A stretch of 64,000 nucleotides of DNA from CAZWKX01 sp964614095 (GCA_964614095.1 CAZTJO010000001.1:1-64000); one strand, 5' to 3'; shown: positions 52,607 through 64,000, counted from the stretch's first letter. Notes: generated from the sequence alone by a model not told the origin. A program made the numbers and translations.

Positions 52607-53554
52607 CCGGCCTCTCCACACCACCAGCCCCCAGAAGAGCGCTCCCGAGACGAGACCTATCACGGCACAGGGAACCGCATCAAGGCCTCTGCGGCTGACT
52701 ATTCCTTCGATGAAACCGGCAATCACCAGCCAGGGCATGGTGCCGGCGACCAGGCCCACGGCTCGCCGGCTCTCGGCGGCGAGAGATGCACCACGGCCCA
52801 GGCGACCCGGGGCCAGGATCGACCACCCGATACGCAGCCCGGCGGCGCCGGCGACAACAACACACGAAAACTCCAATACACCGTGGGCCGCCACCAGCTC
52901 GACAAGGAAGCCGCCGTTTCCCGACCCGACCAGGATCCCTCCGACGACCCCGAGGATGCTGCCGTTGTAGAAAAGCAGAAGGGCGGTGCCGAGGCCGAAG
53001 GCGATGCCAAACCCGAAGGCGAAGAAGGTCACCAGGATGTTGTTGGTGAACAGGTTCCAGGAGAAGGCGGCTTGCTCGGCTGCGGTCAGGCCCAAGTCCG
53101 TTCCCTGGACGCCCGGCTCCAGCACATCACGGAACATCTCCGGCACCAGCCCGACCGTGGCCGCCGGATCCACCGTCGCCCAGACCCAGGTGAGCGCGGC
53201 GGCGCCAAAAAGCAGCAGCGCCGAGAGCAGCAGAGGAGCCGGCCTCGCCGCGATATCTCGGAAGTAGCCGCGGCTCAGGTAGCGGCACGCCTGAGACACA
53301 AACCGGCGGGGAACCCCGACGTAGACGAGCTGCCGCGCCCGCGGCACCAGCCTTTCGAGAAGGTCGACGGCGCCGCTATGCGGGAAATGCAGACGGGCGG
53401 CGGCAAGATCGGCGGCCGCCGAACGATACAAAGTCCCCAGACGGCGCAGCCTCTCCGGTCCCAGCCGCCGGGTACGGCTGCCGGCCAAATCGACAAGGCC
53501 CTGCAGCTCCGCCCAGGCCTGCTGGCGTTCTGCGATGAAACGATCTACCTTCAC
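52505..53554 (-). CDS. SpoIIM/DUF95-family membrane protein
   Basis: A 349-residue protein: a cytoplasmic helical N-terminus (FIAERQQAWAELQGLVD, a typical opening), then about five helices including LFTNNILVTFFAFGFGIAFGLGTA, GVLEFSCVVVAGAAGLRIG and TMPWLVIAGFIEGIVSRR. These match the mycobacterial Rv3694c-like relatives of sporulation protein SpoIIM. GTG start is only 5 bp from the start of the divergent RDD gene. Confidence 0.88.
   Translation of the reverse strand: MKVDRFIAERQQAWAELQGLVDLAGSRTRRLGPERLRRLGTLYRSAAADLAAARLHFPHSGAVDLLERLVPRARQLVYVGVPRRFVSQACRYLSRGYFRDIAARPAPLLLSALLLFGAAALTWVWATVDPAATVGLVPEMFRDVLEPGVQGTDLGLTAAEQAAFSWNLFTNNILVTFFAFGFGIAFGLGTALLLFYNGSILGVVGGILVGSGNGGFLVELVAAHGVLEFSCVVVAGAAGLRIGWSILAPGRLGRGASLAAESRRAVGLVAGTMPWLVIAGFIEGIVSRRGLDAVPCAVIGLVSGALFWGLVVWRGRSEPVELLGPQVGSGAGYSELAGRGFDHIGAGPA
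53546..53551 (+). promoter_or_regulatory. -10 box of the RDD gene, inside the SpoIIM-like coding start
   Basis: TACCTT ends 8 nt before GTG 53560 and lies within codons 2-3 of the divergent gene on the other strand, so the two genes' control elements must overlap each other's coding starts. Confidence 0.5.
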
Positions 53555-53559
53555 GGCTC

Positions 53560-56540
<2,981 letters not shown>

Positions 56541-56614
56541 TCACCTCCACAGCCGGGAAACAGACATCGGCGGACACAGGACGATGATACGGGAGAGGCC
56601 GGCGCCGGCCCGGA

Positions 56615-57676
56615 TCACAATCCCACGGCCCCAGCGATGGTTCCCCCTCCGATCACCTCGTCGCCCCGATACAGGACCGCGGCCTGTCCCGGCGCCACCG
56701 CCGACTGCCCCTCGTCGAAGAGCACCCTCCAGCCGTCCGGGTCTCGGTCGAGCCGGGCCGGAACGGCCGGAGATCGATACCGCACCTGGACATCGACACG
56801 GAGTCCGTCGGGCGGCTCGCCCGCCACAAAGGCCGCCTTCTCCAGCCGGCAACCTGCGGCAAGGAGGTTGGAACGTCGTCCCACCACCACCGTCGAGCTG
56901 GCGGCATCTATCTGAGTCACAAAAAGGGGTTCCCCCACCGCAACACCTAGGCCGCGTCGCTGACCCACGGTGAACCCGGCCGCACCGTTGTGGGTGCCCA
57001 GCACCGTGCCCCCGCCATCCACGACGGGGCCGGGCTGCAGGGCCTCGGGAAAGTGCGCCGACAGGAAACGGCGGTAGTCGCCGCAACCCACAAAACAGAT
57101 GTCCTGGCTCTCGGGCCGTTCCGCCGACGACAGGCCCAGGCTGCGAGCGCGGGCCCGCACTTCTTTTTTGGTCATCTCGCCGATGGGAAGCACCACCCGC
57201 CCCAGCTGCTCCTGGCCGAGCATGTACAGCACGTACGACTGGTCCTTGCCCCCATCGCGCCCGCGCCGCAGACGGTGCTTTCCGTCGTCTGTCTGCACCC
57301 GGGCATGGTGACCGGTGGCAAGGGCCTCGCAGCCCAGGTCGGCGATTCGTTCCAGCAGAGCCCCGAAGCGGATGCGGCGGTTGCACTCGATACACGGGTT
57401 TGGGGTACGGCCCGCCAAGTACTCGAGGCCGAAGGGCTCGATCACCGCCTCGTAGAACTCGCCGGAGAGGTCGATCACCCGGTGGGGGATTCCGAGCTCT
57501 CCGGCGACGGCGCGGGCGCGCTCGCCGTCGGCCGCCCCGCAGCAGCCGGGGCCGGGACCGCCATGCTCGCTCCACTGCTCCAGTGTCACTCCGACAACAT
57601 CATGTCCCGCCTCGAGCAGAAGCGCCGCCGCCACACTGCTGTCGACACCGCCCGACATGGCGGCAAGCACCCTCAT
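56615..57676 (-). CDS. mnmA: tRNA-specific 2-thiouridylase MnmA
   Basis: A 353-residue PP-loop enzyme that thiolates U34 of Glu, Gln and Lys tRNAs. Seen: AMSGGVDSSVAAALL, the two catalytic cysteines in TPNPCIECNRRIRF and ESQDICFVGCGDY, and GHHARV. ATG 57676 gives the usual N-terminus MRVLAAMSGG; a GTG 51 nt upstream has no support. Its substrates include the two tRNAs found earlier in the window. Confidence 0.95.
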   Translation of the reverse strand: MRVLAAMSGGVDSSVAAALLLEAGHDVVGVTLEQWSEHGGPGPGCCGAADGERARAVAGELGIPHRVIDLSGEFYEAVIEPFGLEYLAGRTPNPCIECNRRIRFGALLERIADLGCEALATGHHARVQTDDGKHRLRRGRDGGKDQSYVLYMLGQEQLGRVVLPIGEMTKKEVRARARSLGLSSAERPESQDICFVGCGDYRRFLSAHFPEALQPGPVVDGGGTVLGTHNGAAGFTVGQRRGLGVAVGEPLFVTQIDAASSTVVVGRRSNLLAAGCRLEKAAFVAGEPPDGLRVDVQVRYRSPAVPARLDRDPDGWRVLFDEGQSAVAPGQAAVLYRGDEVIGGGTIAGAVGL

Positions 57677-57799
57677 CTGCCGCCGCCAAGCCGCGATCGG
57701 CCGGCCGGCAGGCTCATCAGGCCGCACCCATCTCTGAGGTTCAGTCGCTTCATGGCAAAGCGCAGGGTATCGGACCCCGAAGCCTCACTTCCGCTTCCC

Positions 57800-58966
57800 T
57801 CACAGGTTTGGGTCGTATGCGGGAAGATTGCTGGGGCCACCCGCCACCCGGTCGAGAAAGACGATCAGGGCGGCCTCATACGCCTCGGGATCGAGGTTCC
57901 ATGCCTCGCCGTGGCCGGCACCCTCGACCCGGTGGAAGTCGACGACGCTCGCCAGCAGCCCGGCCAGCTCGTCGCTCGACCGAACCGGGATCTTGTCGTC
58001 GGCATCACCGTGATACAGGAGCACGGGCAGTACCAGACCGGCCGCCCTCTCCGTTAGATCGAGCCGGTCCCACTCGACGCCAAAACGCAGCGTGGCCAGG
58101 GCCTTGCCCAGGCCGATGATGAACCCGGGGACGTCGTCTCGCCCGGCCAGATCGTCAACGACCGCTCCTGCGTCGAGAAGCGGTGAGTCCAGCACCAGGC
58201 CTACAACCCGCTCGCTCAGATCCGATTCGGCGACAAACACGATGGCGGCGGCTCCCCCCATTCCGTAGCCGACGATAACAACATCTTCTGCGCCCTCGTC
58301 CAGGGCATAGCGCACCGCTGCCTCCAGGTCGGCCCATTCTTCGGTGCCGTTGTGGTAGCGGCCGCTCGGATTCTCCGGCGCCGTCTGGTCGTTGCGGTAG
58401 GTGATCACCAAGGTGGGGAACCCGGCCTCGGCGACGGCGGGCAGCACACGCAGTGCCTCCCTTCGTGAGGCACCCCGGCCGTGCATAAATACCACCCAGG
58501 TGTCGTCGCTCCCGCCGGTCGACCATGCCGGGTAGAAACCGAGTGGCCCCTCATAGAAGACATTGGTGTACTCGACGCCACAATCGGCAGGATTGGACTC
58601 CACCGCGTAACGATCGATGACTGCGTTGGCCCCGGGCCGCAGAACCCCGGACTGCATCACAATCTCGCGCGTCACCGTCGTCTCAGTCGTCGCGACGACC
58701 TCGCCGACCACGGCGTAGCCGCCGACCCACTCCAAGCCCCAGACGCCCGGAGCCTCCGCCTCTTTCGAGAGCGGAAGAGTGACGGTGTCACTTGTGACCG
58801 CAAGCACCTCGAGGTCGTAGGCGACCGGCTGTTCGGATACCTGAAGCAGCCGGCTCTCGATCTGCTCCGACTGCATCCATCCGGCGACGGCGAGCAGCGC
58901 AACGGCGACGATAAGCGTGATCGTCGTCGCCCACTTCACCCAGCGCTTGGCACGTCTCGTCATCAT
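57800..58966 (-). CDS. membrane-anchored alpha/beta-hydrolase-fold protein lacking the nucleophile Ser
   Basis: A 388-residue protein with one N-terminal helix (12-29), a beta-rich spacer (45-150) and an alpha/beta-hydrolase domain (about 155-375). The oxyanion motif FMHGRGASRRE, the Asp of HGDADDKIPV and the His of GAGHGEAW are present, but the elbow reads GYGMGG: residue 235, where Ser is expected, is Gly (codon GGA at 58262-58264). Either an inactive pseudo-enzyme or one with another mechanism. Relatives resemble BAAT/DUF1749-like or Bem46-like membrane hydrolases. Confidence 0.8.
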   Translation of the reverse strand: MMTRRAKRWVKWATTITLIVAVALLAVAGWMQSEQIESRLLQVSEQPVAYDLEVLAVTSDTVTLPLSKEAEAPGVWGLEWVGGYAVVGEVVATTETTVTREIVMQSGVLRPGANAVIDRYAVESNPADCGVEYTNVFYEGPLGFYPAWSTGGSDDTWVVFMHGRGASRREALRVLPAVAEAGFPTLVITYRNDQTAPENPSGRYHNGTEEWADLEAAVRYALDEGAEDVVIVGYGMGGAAAIVFVAESDLSERVVGLVLDSPLLDAGAVVDDLAGRDDVPGFIIGLGKALATLRFGVEWDRLDLTERAAGLVLPVLLYHGDADDKIPVRSSDELAGLLASVVDFHRVEGAGHGEAWNLDPEAYEAALIVFLDRVAGGPSNLPAYDPNL

Positions 58967-59031
58967 CAGGAGGGCGCCGCCGATGGTACCGGAGCCCCAA
59001 CCGAGCGCCCGCGATTGCCCATCTTCTCGAT

Positions 59032-59469
59032 GTGAGACCGATCGTCGTCTGTGCCGAGATGCCGTTGCCGCCGCATGTTGTCTGGGCCGAGATGGCCCAA
59101 CTGGAGCGACAGGCAGAGCGGATGGCCGATGCCGATTCCGTCACGATCATCGACGGGCCCCGAGCCAACGCGGGCACCAAGCTGGAGGTGAGGACCCACC
59201 TGGGTCCTTTCCGCGCCAAAGACATCATCGAGGTCACCGCCTGGGAACCGCCGGCGCCTATGGCGGTGGTGCACCAAGAGGCCGTTTCCGGCACCGGCGA
59301 GTTCCTTCTCACCGAGACGCCCCGGGGCACCAGATTCACCTGGACGGAGCACCTCCGGTTCCCCTGGTTCCTCGGAGGGCGTGCCGGCTTCTGGCTGGCC
59401 CGCCCTCTGCTGCGCCGGGTCTGGGCGCGCAGCCTGCAGCAGCTGCGACGCCGCCTCAGCACCCCTTGA
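59032..59469 (+). CDS. SRPBCC-fold (polyketide cyclase-like) protein
   Basis: A 145-residue single START/SRPBCC domain: MPLPPHVVWAEMAQLERQAE at the first helix, a beta-sheet core and a long C-terminal helix RVWARSLQQLRRRL. These bind hydrophobic ligands; no ligand is assignable. GTG 59032 is the only reasonable start; overlaps the convergent enoyl-CoA hydratase end by 14 bp. Confidence 0.75.
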   Translation: MRPIVVCAEMPLPPHVVWAEMAQLERQAERMADADSVTIIDGPRANAGTKLEVRTHLGPFRAKDIIEVTAWEPPAPMAVVHQEAVSGTGEFLLTETPRGTRFTWTEHLRFPWFLGGRAGFWLARPLLRRVWARSLQQLRRRLSTP

Positions 59470-60223
59470 ATTGGGCCGGGCGCTTCTCAAGGAAGGCGGC
59501 TACACCCTCGGCGGCGTCCTCGGCGGCAAAACACGAGGAGAATCCGGCAGCCTCCACCGCCAGCGCCTCCGACAGGCCCAATCCCCAGCCCTCGTTCAAC
59601 GCCCGCTTGGCCGCTGCCAGCGCCGCCGTGGGCCCGGCGGCAAACTCCCGTGCCGCCGCGAGCGTGACGTCGGCAAGCTCGTCATCGGGCACCACACGAT
59701 CGGCCAGTCCCATGGCCAGGGCCTCCTCGGCGCCGACCTGCCTGCCCCGGTACACGAGGTCGCGGGCTCGGGCCGGGCCGACCAACCGGGGCAGCCGCTG
59801 AGTGCCTCCCGCTCCGGGTATGAGGCCGAGCAGGATCTCGGGCTGCCCCACCCGGGCCCCTGCGGCCAGGTAGCGGAAATCGCAGCCCATGGCCAGCTCC
59901 AAGCCCCCTCCCAGGGCAAAACCCCGCACCGCAGCGATCACCGGCTTGGGCAGGCGCTCCAGCGACAGGACCGCCGCCGAAAGGCGCGCCGCGAGCACGT
60001 CGCCGCCGCCGGATCTCATGGCCTCCCTGAACTCGGAGATGTCGGCCCCCGCAGCAAAGTGCGGCGCTCCGGTAAGCACCACGGCCCGTATCGCCGGATC
60101 ACCTGCAGCGACGATGACGGCCTCTAGATCGGTGATCAGGTCGCCGCACAGAGCATTCACCGGCGGGCGATTGAGAGTGAGAACGGCAACGGCGTCCTCG
60201 GCGGTGTACTCGACCAGGCTCAC
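59456..60223 (-). CDS. enoyl-CoA hydratase/isomerase family protein
   Basis: A 255-residue crotonase: LNRPPVNALCGDL, the oxyanion-hole GADISEF and GFALGGGLELAMGCD, IPGAGGTQRLPRLVG. The catalytic Glu positions (PEILLGLIPGAGG) look hydratase-like. GTG has GGAGG 4 nt upstream. Possibly links with meaB in acyl-CoA breakdown but the overlap of function is inferred. Confidence 0.92.
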   Translation of the reverse strand: MSLVEYTAEDAVAVLTLNRPPVNALCGDLITDLEAVIVAAGDPAIRAVVLTGAPHFAAGADISEFREAMRSGGGDVLAARLSAAVLSLERLPKPVIAAVRGFALGGGLELAMGCDFRYLAAGARVGQPEILLGLIPGAGGTQRLPRLVGPARARDLVYRGRQVGAEEALAMGLADRVVPDDELADVTLAAAREFAAGPTAALAAAKRALNEGWGLGLSEALAVEAAGFSSCFAAEDAAEGVAAFLEKRPAQFKGC

Positions 60224-60264
60224 GGTCCCTCCTCGACGTATGCGCCGAGGCTACCGTCCCGTGC

Positions 60265-61209
60265 TCAGCCGGCGAGGAGGCGCTCGGCCGCCGACCATGG
60301 ATCGATCTCGCCGGACTCCACCAAACTCACCAGATCAATCTGCTCCGGCGAGTCATAGAGCTCGGCGGCACGCCGGGCGGCGGCGGCGCGCAGCGCCGCG
60401 GCAAGCTCGCCACGGCGGCGGCGGCGCCGGCGCTCGTCGAGTCCTCCGTCTTCTTCGAGATGGCTTCGGTGCCGCTCGAGCTCCCTGAGGAATTCGAGGA
60501 CGCCGGCACCCTTTGCCGCCACCGTGGTGAGGATCGGCGCCTGCCAGGGACGGTCCCCACCCATCTCGATCATGGCGCGGAGATCGGCCACGGCCTCGGC
60601 CACGCCGAGACGATCGGCCTTGTTCACCACAAAGAGGTCTCCGATCTCGAGGATGCCCGCCTTGGCGGCCTGGATCCCGTCGCCCCAGCCGGGCACAACA
60701 ACCACCACCGTGGTATCAGCCGCTTCCACTATCTCGACTTCGTCCTGCCCCACGCCGACGGTCTCAACGACAATCATGGGGAATCCGGCGGCATCGAGCA
60801 GGGCCAGTACCTTGGGCACAGCAGCCGACAGGCCCCCCAGATGGCCCCGGCTCGCCATCGAGCGTATGTACACCCCCCGATCGGAGGCGTGATCCTGCAT
60901 GCGCACCCGGTCTCCGAGCACGGCGCCTCCGCTGAATGGACTGCTGGGATCCACTGCGAGCACCGCCACTTCCTCGCCTCGCTCCCTCAGCGCCGCGATG
61001 AGGCGATCGGTCAGTGTGCTCTTACCGGCCCCCGGCGCGCCGGTAATGCCGACTCGGTAGGCGCCTCGGCGCCGCTCGTGGGCGGCAGCCAGCACCCCCC
61101 CGGCGCCGGGACGATCCTCCTCGACGAGCGTGATGAGACGGGCGAGGGCACGCCGATTACCCGCAAAGGCCTCGTCGGCGAGCCGCTCCGGATCTGCGGT
61201 GAGGGGCAC
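60265..61209 (-). CDS. meaB: methylmalonyl-CoA mutase-associated GTPase MeaB
   Basis: A 314-residue G3E GTPase: Walker A GITGAPGAGKSTLTDRL, VLAVDPSSPFSGGAVLGDR, VETVGVGQDEVE and NKADRLGV. It gates loading and protection of adenosylcobalamin in methylmalonyl-CoA mutase, which is not in this window. GTG 61209 is 6 nt after TAAGCT (61216-61221). Confidence 0.93.
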   Translation of the reverse strand: MPLTADPERLADEAFAGNRRALARLITLVEEDRPGAGGVLAAAHERRRGAYRVGITGAPGAGKSTLTDRLIAALRERGEEVAVLAVDPSSPFSGGAVLGDRVRMQDHASDRGVYIRSMASRGHLGGLSAAVPKVLALLDAAGFPMIVVETVGVGQDEVEIVEAADTTVVVVVPGWGDGIQAAKAGILEIGDLFVVNKADRLGVAEAVADLRAMIEMGGDRPWQAPILTTVAAKGAGVLEFLRELERHRSHLEEDGGLDERRRRRRRGELAAALRAAAARRAAELYDSPEQIDLVSLVESGEIDPWSAAERLLAG

Positions 61210-61261
61210 CGGCGCAGCTTACCGGCGCCCAGGTCAGATTCGGGCCGGCACATTCGGGGCC

Positions 61262-61513
61262 ATGACGCCCCGTTTCGACCAGGCCGTGCTCGCTCCCGAT
61301 CCCCTGCGGCGCGGTCTTGTGCTCGACGTTCTCCGAGCTGCGCCGGACGCCGTGGACCCGGCCGAGACCGTGCACCGGCATCTGGACCGTCGTAGCGACC
61401 AGCTCGTCGTCGGCGACCTGGCGCGATGTTTCACCCGGGCTGAATCAATGGAGCACAGAGCCGTGAGGATCGCAAGAGCGATCCGGCCGCCTAGACGGCG
61501 ACGACCTCGGTAA
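61262..61513 (+). CDS. small hypothetical protein
   Basis: An 83-residue open frame starting MTPRFDQAVLAPDPLRRG and ending in a basic tail (RPPRRRRPR). No family recognised, no membrane segment. The first part reads like a real soluble protein; the Arg-rich end overlaps the NifU-like gene by 23 bp. A weak CACATT precedes the ATG by 7 nt. Could equally be chance. Confidence 0.35.
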   Translation: MTPRFDQAVLAPDPLRRGLVLDVLRAAPDAVDPAETVHRHLDRRSDQLVVGDLARCFTRAESMEHRAVRIARAIRPPRRRRPR

Positions 61514-61787
61514 CGCCCGGCACCCGGTCGTGCAGGATGCGCTCGATGCCCGAGGTGAGGGTCATCGTGGCCAATGGGCACCCCCCACAGGCGCCAACCA
61601 GCTGGAGGTTGACGCGCCCCCCCTCGACGCCGAGCAGCACCAGATCGCCACCGTCCGCCTGCAGGGCGGGACGGATGTACTCGAGGGTGGCGGTGAGCGC
61701 GTCGAGGTCTATCGGAGTCTCCTCCGCCTCGGCGGCCTCGATTCCCACGGCGTCGGCCATCGTCTCCATGTGGTGGATTGGCATCAT
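61491..61787 (-). CDS. NifU C-terminal-domain Fe-S scaffold protein
   Basis: A 98-residue single NifU/Nfu domain: TLEYIRPALQADGGDLVLLG and VGACGGCPLATMTL with the CxxC cluster site. It carries or transfers Fe-S clusters. ATG 61787 and 61784 are adjacent; either gives an acidic N-terminal extension. It follows the nucleotidyltransferase-like gene after 19 bp. Confidence 0.85.
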   Translation of the reverse strand: MMPIHHMETMADAVGIEAAEAEETPIDLDALTATLEYIRPALQADGGDLVLLGVEGGRVNLQLVGACGGCPLATMTLTSGIERILHDRVPGVTEVVAV

Positions 61788-61806
61788 TCTACGGAGGGCC
61801 AAACCC

Positions 61807-62301
61807 CTATCCGGCGGCGGCAAGACCCAAGTCCCGTGCTCCCTTAGCGATCGATTCATCACCAATGAGCCGTCCCAGATCGTCGGCCCTTTCGGGGCGG
61901 TAGGCGCGGTAGACGTGGTACCAGGCACCCGCAGGAGCGAGGGTGATTCTCCGCCCGGCGACGTCGACGGTGACGCCACCCTCCCACGGCACGATGCGAT
62001 ATCTGCCATCGATGAGAACCCTCATACAGCCGATGAACTCGACGGTCGTGCCCTCGACGTCGTACCGATACAGCCAGTCGCTGCGGAACAGCAGCGACGA
62101 CGGCTTGGGCTCCAGCCGGGGCCAAGGGGCGGCCTGCAGCAGAGCACCCGCCTCGCCGGGCATAACAAGGTCGACGTCACCCACCTCGACTTCCATGCCG
62201 AGCAGATCGAGCATGGCGCTGCCCCCCACTGCAAACGGGATCCGATTCGCCTGACACCAGGAGGCGGCAGCAAGAAGAGCGGCGGTGGTCTGAGGATCCA
62301 C
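61807..62301 (-). CDS. nucleotidyltransferase-fold protein of unknown substrate
   Basis: A 164-residue protein with the start of the pol-beta-type nucleotidyltransferase motif FAVGGSAMLDLLG followed by EVGDVDLVMPG (GS...DxD) and a third Asp possibly near VEFIG. Resembles minimal aminoglycoside-type or antitoxin-like (DUF6036) nucleotidyltransferases. Starts 11 bp after murA on the same strand. Confidence 0.65.
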   Translation of the reverse strand: MDPQTTAALLAAASWCQANRIPFAVGGSAMLDLLGMEVEVGDVDLVMPGEAGALLQAAPWPRLEPKPSSLLFRSDWLYRYDVEGTTVEFIGCMRVLIDGRYRIVPWEGGVTVDVAGRRITLAPAGAWYHVYRAYRPERADDLGRLIGDESIAKGARDLGLAAAG

Positions 62302-62312
62302 GCCGGGAAGCC

Positions 62313-63569
62313 TCAGCCCCTCTCCCGGCGCACATCGGCGCCGAGACGGACCAAATTGTCGGCAAAACCCTCGTACCCGCGATCGATGTGGTGGGCATCG
62401 GTGATCGTGGTGTAACCCTCGGCGGCGAGGCCGGCGAGAGCAAGCGCGGCGCCGGCCCGGATATCACAGGCATCAACCGGACAGCCGCTCAGCGCGGGCA
62501 CGCCGCGCACGATGATGTGCTGCCCCTCGGTGATGACATCAGCGCCCATACGGTTGAGCTCACCCACATAACGGAACCGGGCATCGTAGATGTTCTCGGT
62601 GATCACCGACGTTCCCGATGCCAGCGACATGAGCGCCACCATTTGTGGGTGCATGTCGGTATGGAACCCGGGATAGGGAAGTGTGGCGCAATCGACGGGG
62701 CTCGGGCGTTTGGGCCCGCGCAGCCTGATGCTGTTCTCTCCCGTCTCGTGTTCACACCCCGCCTCTCCCAGCTTGCGCAGCTCCATACGCAGGTGATCCG
62801 GGACGCAGCGCTCGACGGTGATCTCACCCCCCGTGATGGCACCTGCCACCAGATAGGTGCCCGCCTCGAGGCGATCGGGCACGGCACTGTGACGCGCCGG
62901 GGCCAGCTCGGGAACACCCTCGATTTCGATGGTGGAGGTCCCTACGCCGGTGATGCGCGCTCCCATCTTGATGAGGAAGGCGGCAAGATCCTCGATCTCC
63001 GGCTCTCGTGCCGCGTTGCCGATAATCGTGGTGCCTCGAGCCATGACCCCACCCAAAAGCAGGTTCTCGGTGGCCCCGACGCTGGGGAACTCGAGATAGA
63101 CGTCGGCACCCGACAGGCCGTCCGGCGCCGAGCCCCGGAGGATCCCATGGGACAGCTCGAAGGAGGCGCCCATGCGGCCGAGCCCATCGATGTGAAGATC
63201 GATAGGACGGGCGCCAAAGTCGTCTCCTCCGGGCAGGGCCACCCTGGCCTCACCACACCGCGCCAGCAGGGCACCCAGGATGAGAATCGAGGCCCGCATC
63301 TGCCGCACCAGATCGATGGGCGCCTCGGGCCGCAGCTCCTCGGGGACGTCGATATGGATGGTGTGGTCCTCGCGCTGCGTCGAAGCCCCAACATGCCCCA
63401 GCACCCGACACATGGTCTCCACGTCCAGGATGCCGGGAACGTTTTCGATGAGGTGGCGTCCCGGCGCCAGGAGTGCGGCGACAAGGTGTTTCAAAACTGC
63501 GTTCTTGGCTCCAAGAACGTTCACGGTGCCGCTCAGAGGACGGCCCCCGGTAACGATGAGTTGATCCAT
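62313..63569 (-). CDS. murA: UDP-N-acetylglucosamine 1-carboxyvinyltransferase
   Basis: A 418-residue MurA that transfers enolpyruvate to UDP-GlcNAc in the first committed step of peptidoglycan synthesis. The conserved Lys in GAKNAVLK and the full inside-out barrel are present. At the loop that normally reads GGCxxGxRP the protein has GGDDFGARP: the catalytic Cys is Asp116 (codon at 63222-63224). Actinobacteria such as Mycobacterium have the same change, which makes MurA fosfomycin-resistant while staying active. ATG is 8 nt after TACAAT (63578-63583). Confidence 0.97.
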   Translation of the reverse strand: MDQLIVTGGRPLSGTVNVLGAKNAVLKHLVAALLAPGRHLIENVPGILDVETMCRVLGHVGASTQREDHTIHIDVPEELRPEAPIDLVRQMRASILILGALLARCGEARVALPGGDDFGARPIDLHIDGLGRMGASFELSHGILRGSAPDGLSGADVYLEFPSVGATENLLLGGVMARGTTIIGNAAREPEIEDLAAFLIKMGARITGVGTSTIEIEGVPELAPARHSAVPDRLEAGTYLVAGAITGGEITVERCVPDHLRMELRKLGEAGCEHETGENSIRLRGPKRPSPVDCATLPYPGFHTDMHPQMVALMSLASGTSVITENIYDARFRYVGELNRMGADVITEGQHIIVRGVPALSGCPVDACDIRAGAALALAGLAAEGYTTITDAHHIDRGYEGFADNLVRLGADVRRERG

Positions 63570-63662
63570 CGCACTGGATTGTATGAGCCGCGTCGCCTTC
63601 GGGGCCGACTCGACCGCGGCGAACCCCCGTCGCCGGCTCGATCGCCACTACCCTGCGAACAC

Positions 63663-64000
63663 ATGCGCATCGCCATCGCCGCCGATCACGCCGGGTTCCA
63701 GTTCAAACAGGATCTGGCCGCCGCCATCGCTGCCGCCGGTCATGCGGTTACCGACCTGGGAACACACTCCGAAGAACCCGTCGACTATCCCGACTTCGCC
63801 GCCGCCGTCGCTCATGCCGTCATTGAGGGCCGCGCCGACCGTGGAATCATCGTCTGTGGATCCGGAGCCGGGGCCGCCATCGCCGCCAACAAAGTGAAAG
63901 GTGTTCGCTGCTCTCAGATTCACGACACCTACACAGCGCACCAGGCCGTGGAGCACGACGACGTCAATGTGCTCACTCTGGGCAGCCGCGTCGTTGGGCC
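63663..64000 (+). CDS. rpiB: ribose-5-phosphate isomerase B (3' end beyond window)
   Basis: The first 112 residues of an RpiB-type isomerase (about 150 expected): MRIAIAADHAGFQFK, YPDFAAAVA, IIVCGSGAGAAIAANKVKG and NVLTLGSRVVG. Interconverts ribose-5-P and ribulose-5-P. ATG 63663 is 8 nt after TACCCT (63649-63654). The frame is open at the window end. Confidence 0.93.
   Translation, partial: MRIAIAADHAGFQFKQDLAAAIAAAGHAVTDLGTHSEEPVDYPDFAAAVAHAVIEGRADRGIIVCGSGAGAAIAANKVKGVRCSQIHDTYTAHQAVEHDDVNVLTLGSRVVG

Overview
The window reads as a densely packed chromosomal segment of a high-GC Gram-positive bacterium, most likely an actinobacterium outside the classical orders (an Acidimicrobiia-like lineage is my best guess; this is inference). 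Supporting signs are a CofC/FbiD-type gene for cofactor F420, a MurA with Asp instead of the usual catalytic Cys, a MoxR-DUF58-SpoIIM-RDD module laid out as in mycobacteria, LytR-CpsA-Psr and VanW cell-wall proteins, an NAD-dependent ligase, and many genes whose start codon lies only 6-9 nt after a TANNNT -10 box (leaderless mRNAs). No prophage, insertion sequence, CRISPR array or rRNA is visible, and no intergenic stretch exceeds 300 bases.

Layout. 0-6 kb: alpha/beta hydrolase, secreted nuclease lipoprotein, moaA, P5C dehydrogenase, MFS exporter. 6-11.5 kb: a 52-codon leaderless gene with a damage-type promoter, a phosphoribosyltransferase, a lipid kinase, and an operon of two dynamin-like GTPases plus an eIF2B-like protein. 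11.5-14 kb: DnaA-box pair, HD-GYP protein, pseudo-receiver regulator, Cas4/RecB-like nuclease. 14-22.5 kb: VanW/PASTA protein, pyk, cofC, PIG-L deacetylase, saccharopine-dehydrogenase-like protein, orphan sugar-ABC ATPase, SDR. 22.4-26 kb: tRNA-Glu and tRNA-Gln downstream of a compact operon (unknown protein, thioesterase, FAH-family hydrolase, gltX). 26-37 kb: pgpA, serA, LCP protein, pepN, epimerase, ppc. 36.5-40.5 kb: gatC-gatA-gatB plus a HAD phosphatase. 40.5-44.4 kb: a three-gene secreted/membrane cassette of unknown function ending at a strong hairpin. 44.5-47.5 kb: dapC-dapD-dapE. 47.5-54.5 kb: the MoxR module. 54.5-64 kb: ligA, mnmA, a nucleophile-less hydrolase, SRPBCC protein, enoyl-CoA hydratase, meaB, NifU-like protein, a nucleotidyltransferase-fold protein, murA and the start of rpiB (cut by the window end).

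How the genes fit together. GltX, both of its tRNA substrates and GatCAB are all present, which fits the indirect route to Gln-tRNA(Gln). dapCDE, murA, the LCP and VanW proteins serve a diaminopimelate-type cell wall. pyk, cofC and ppc all use phosphoenolpyruvate. The most unexplained parts are the surface cassette at 40.5-44.4 kb, the paired GTPase/eIF2B-like operon, and the small gene with a PafBC-like promoter at 6.2 kb.
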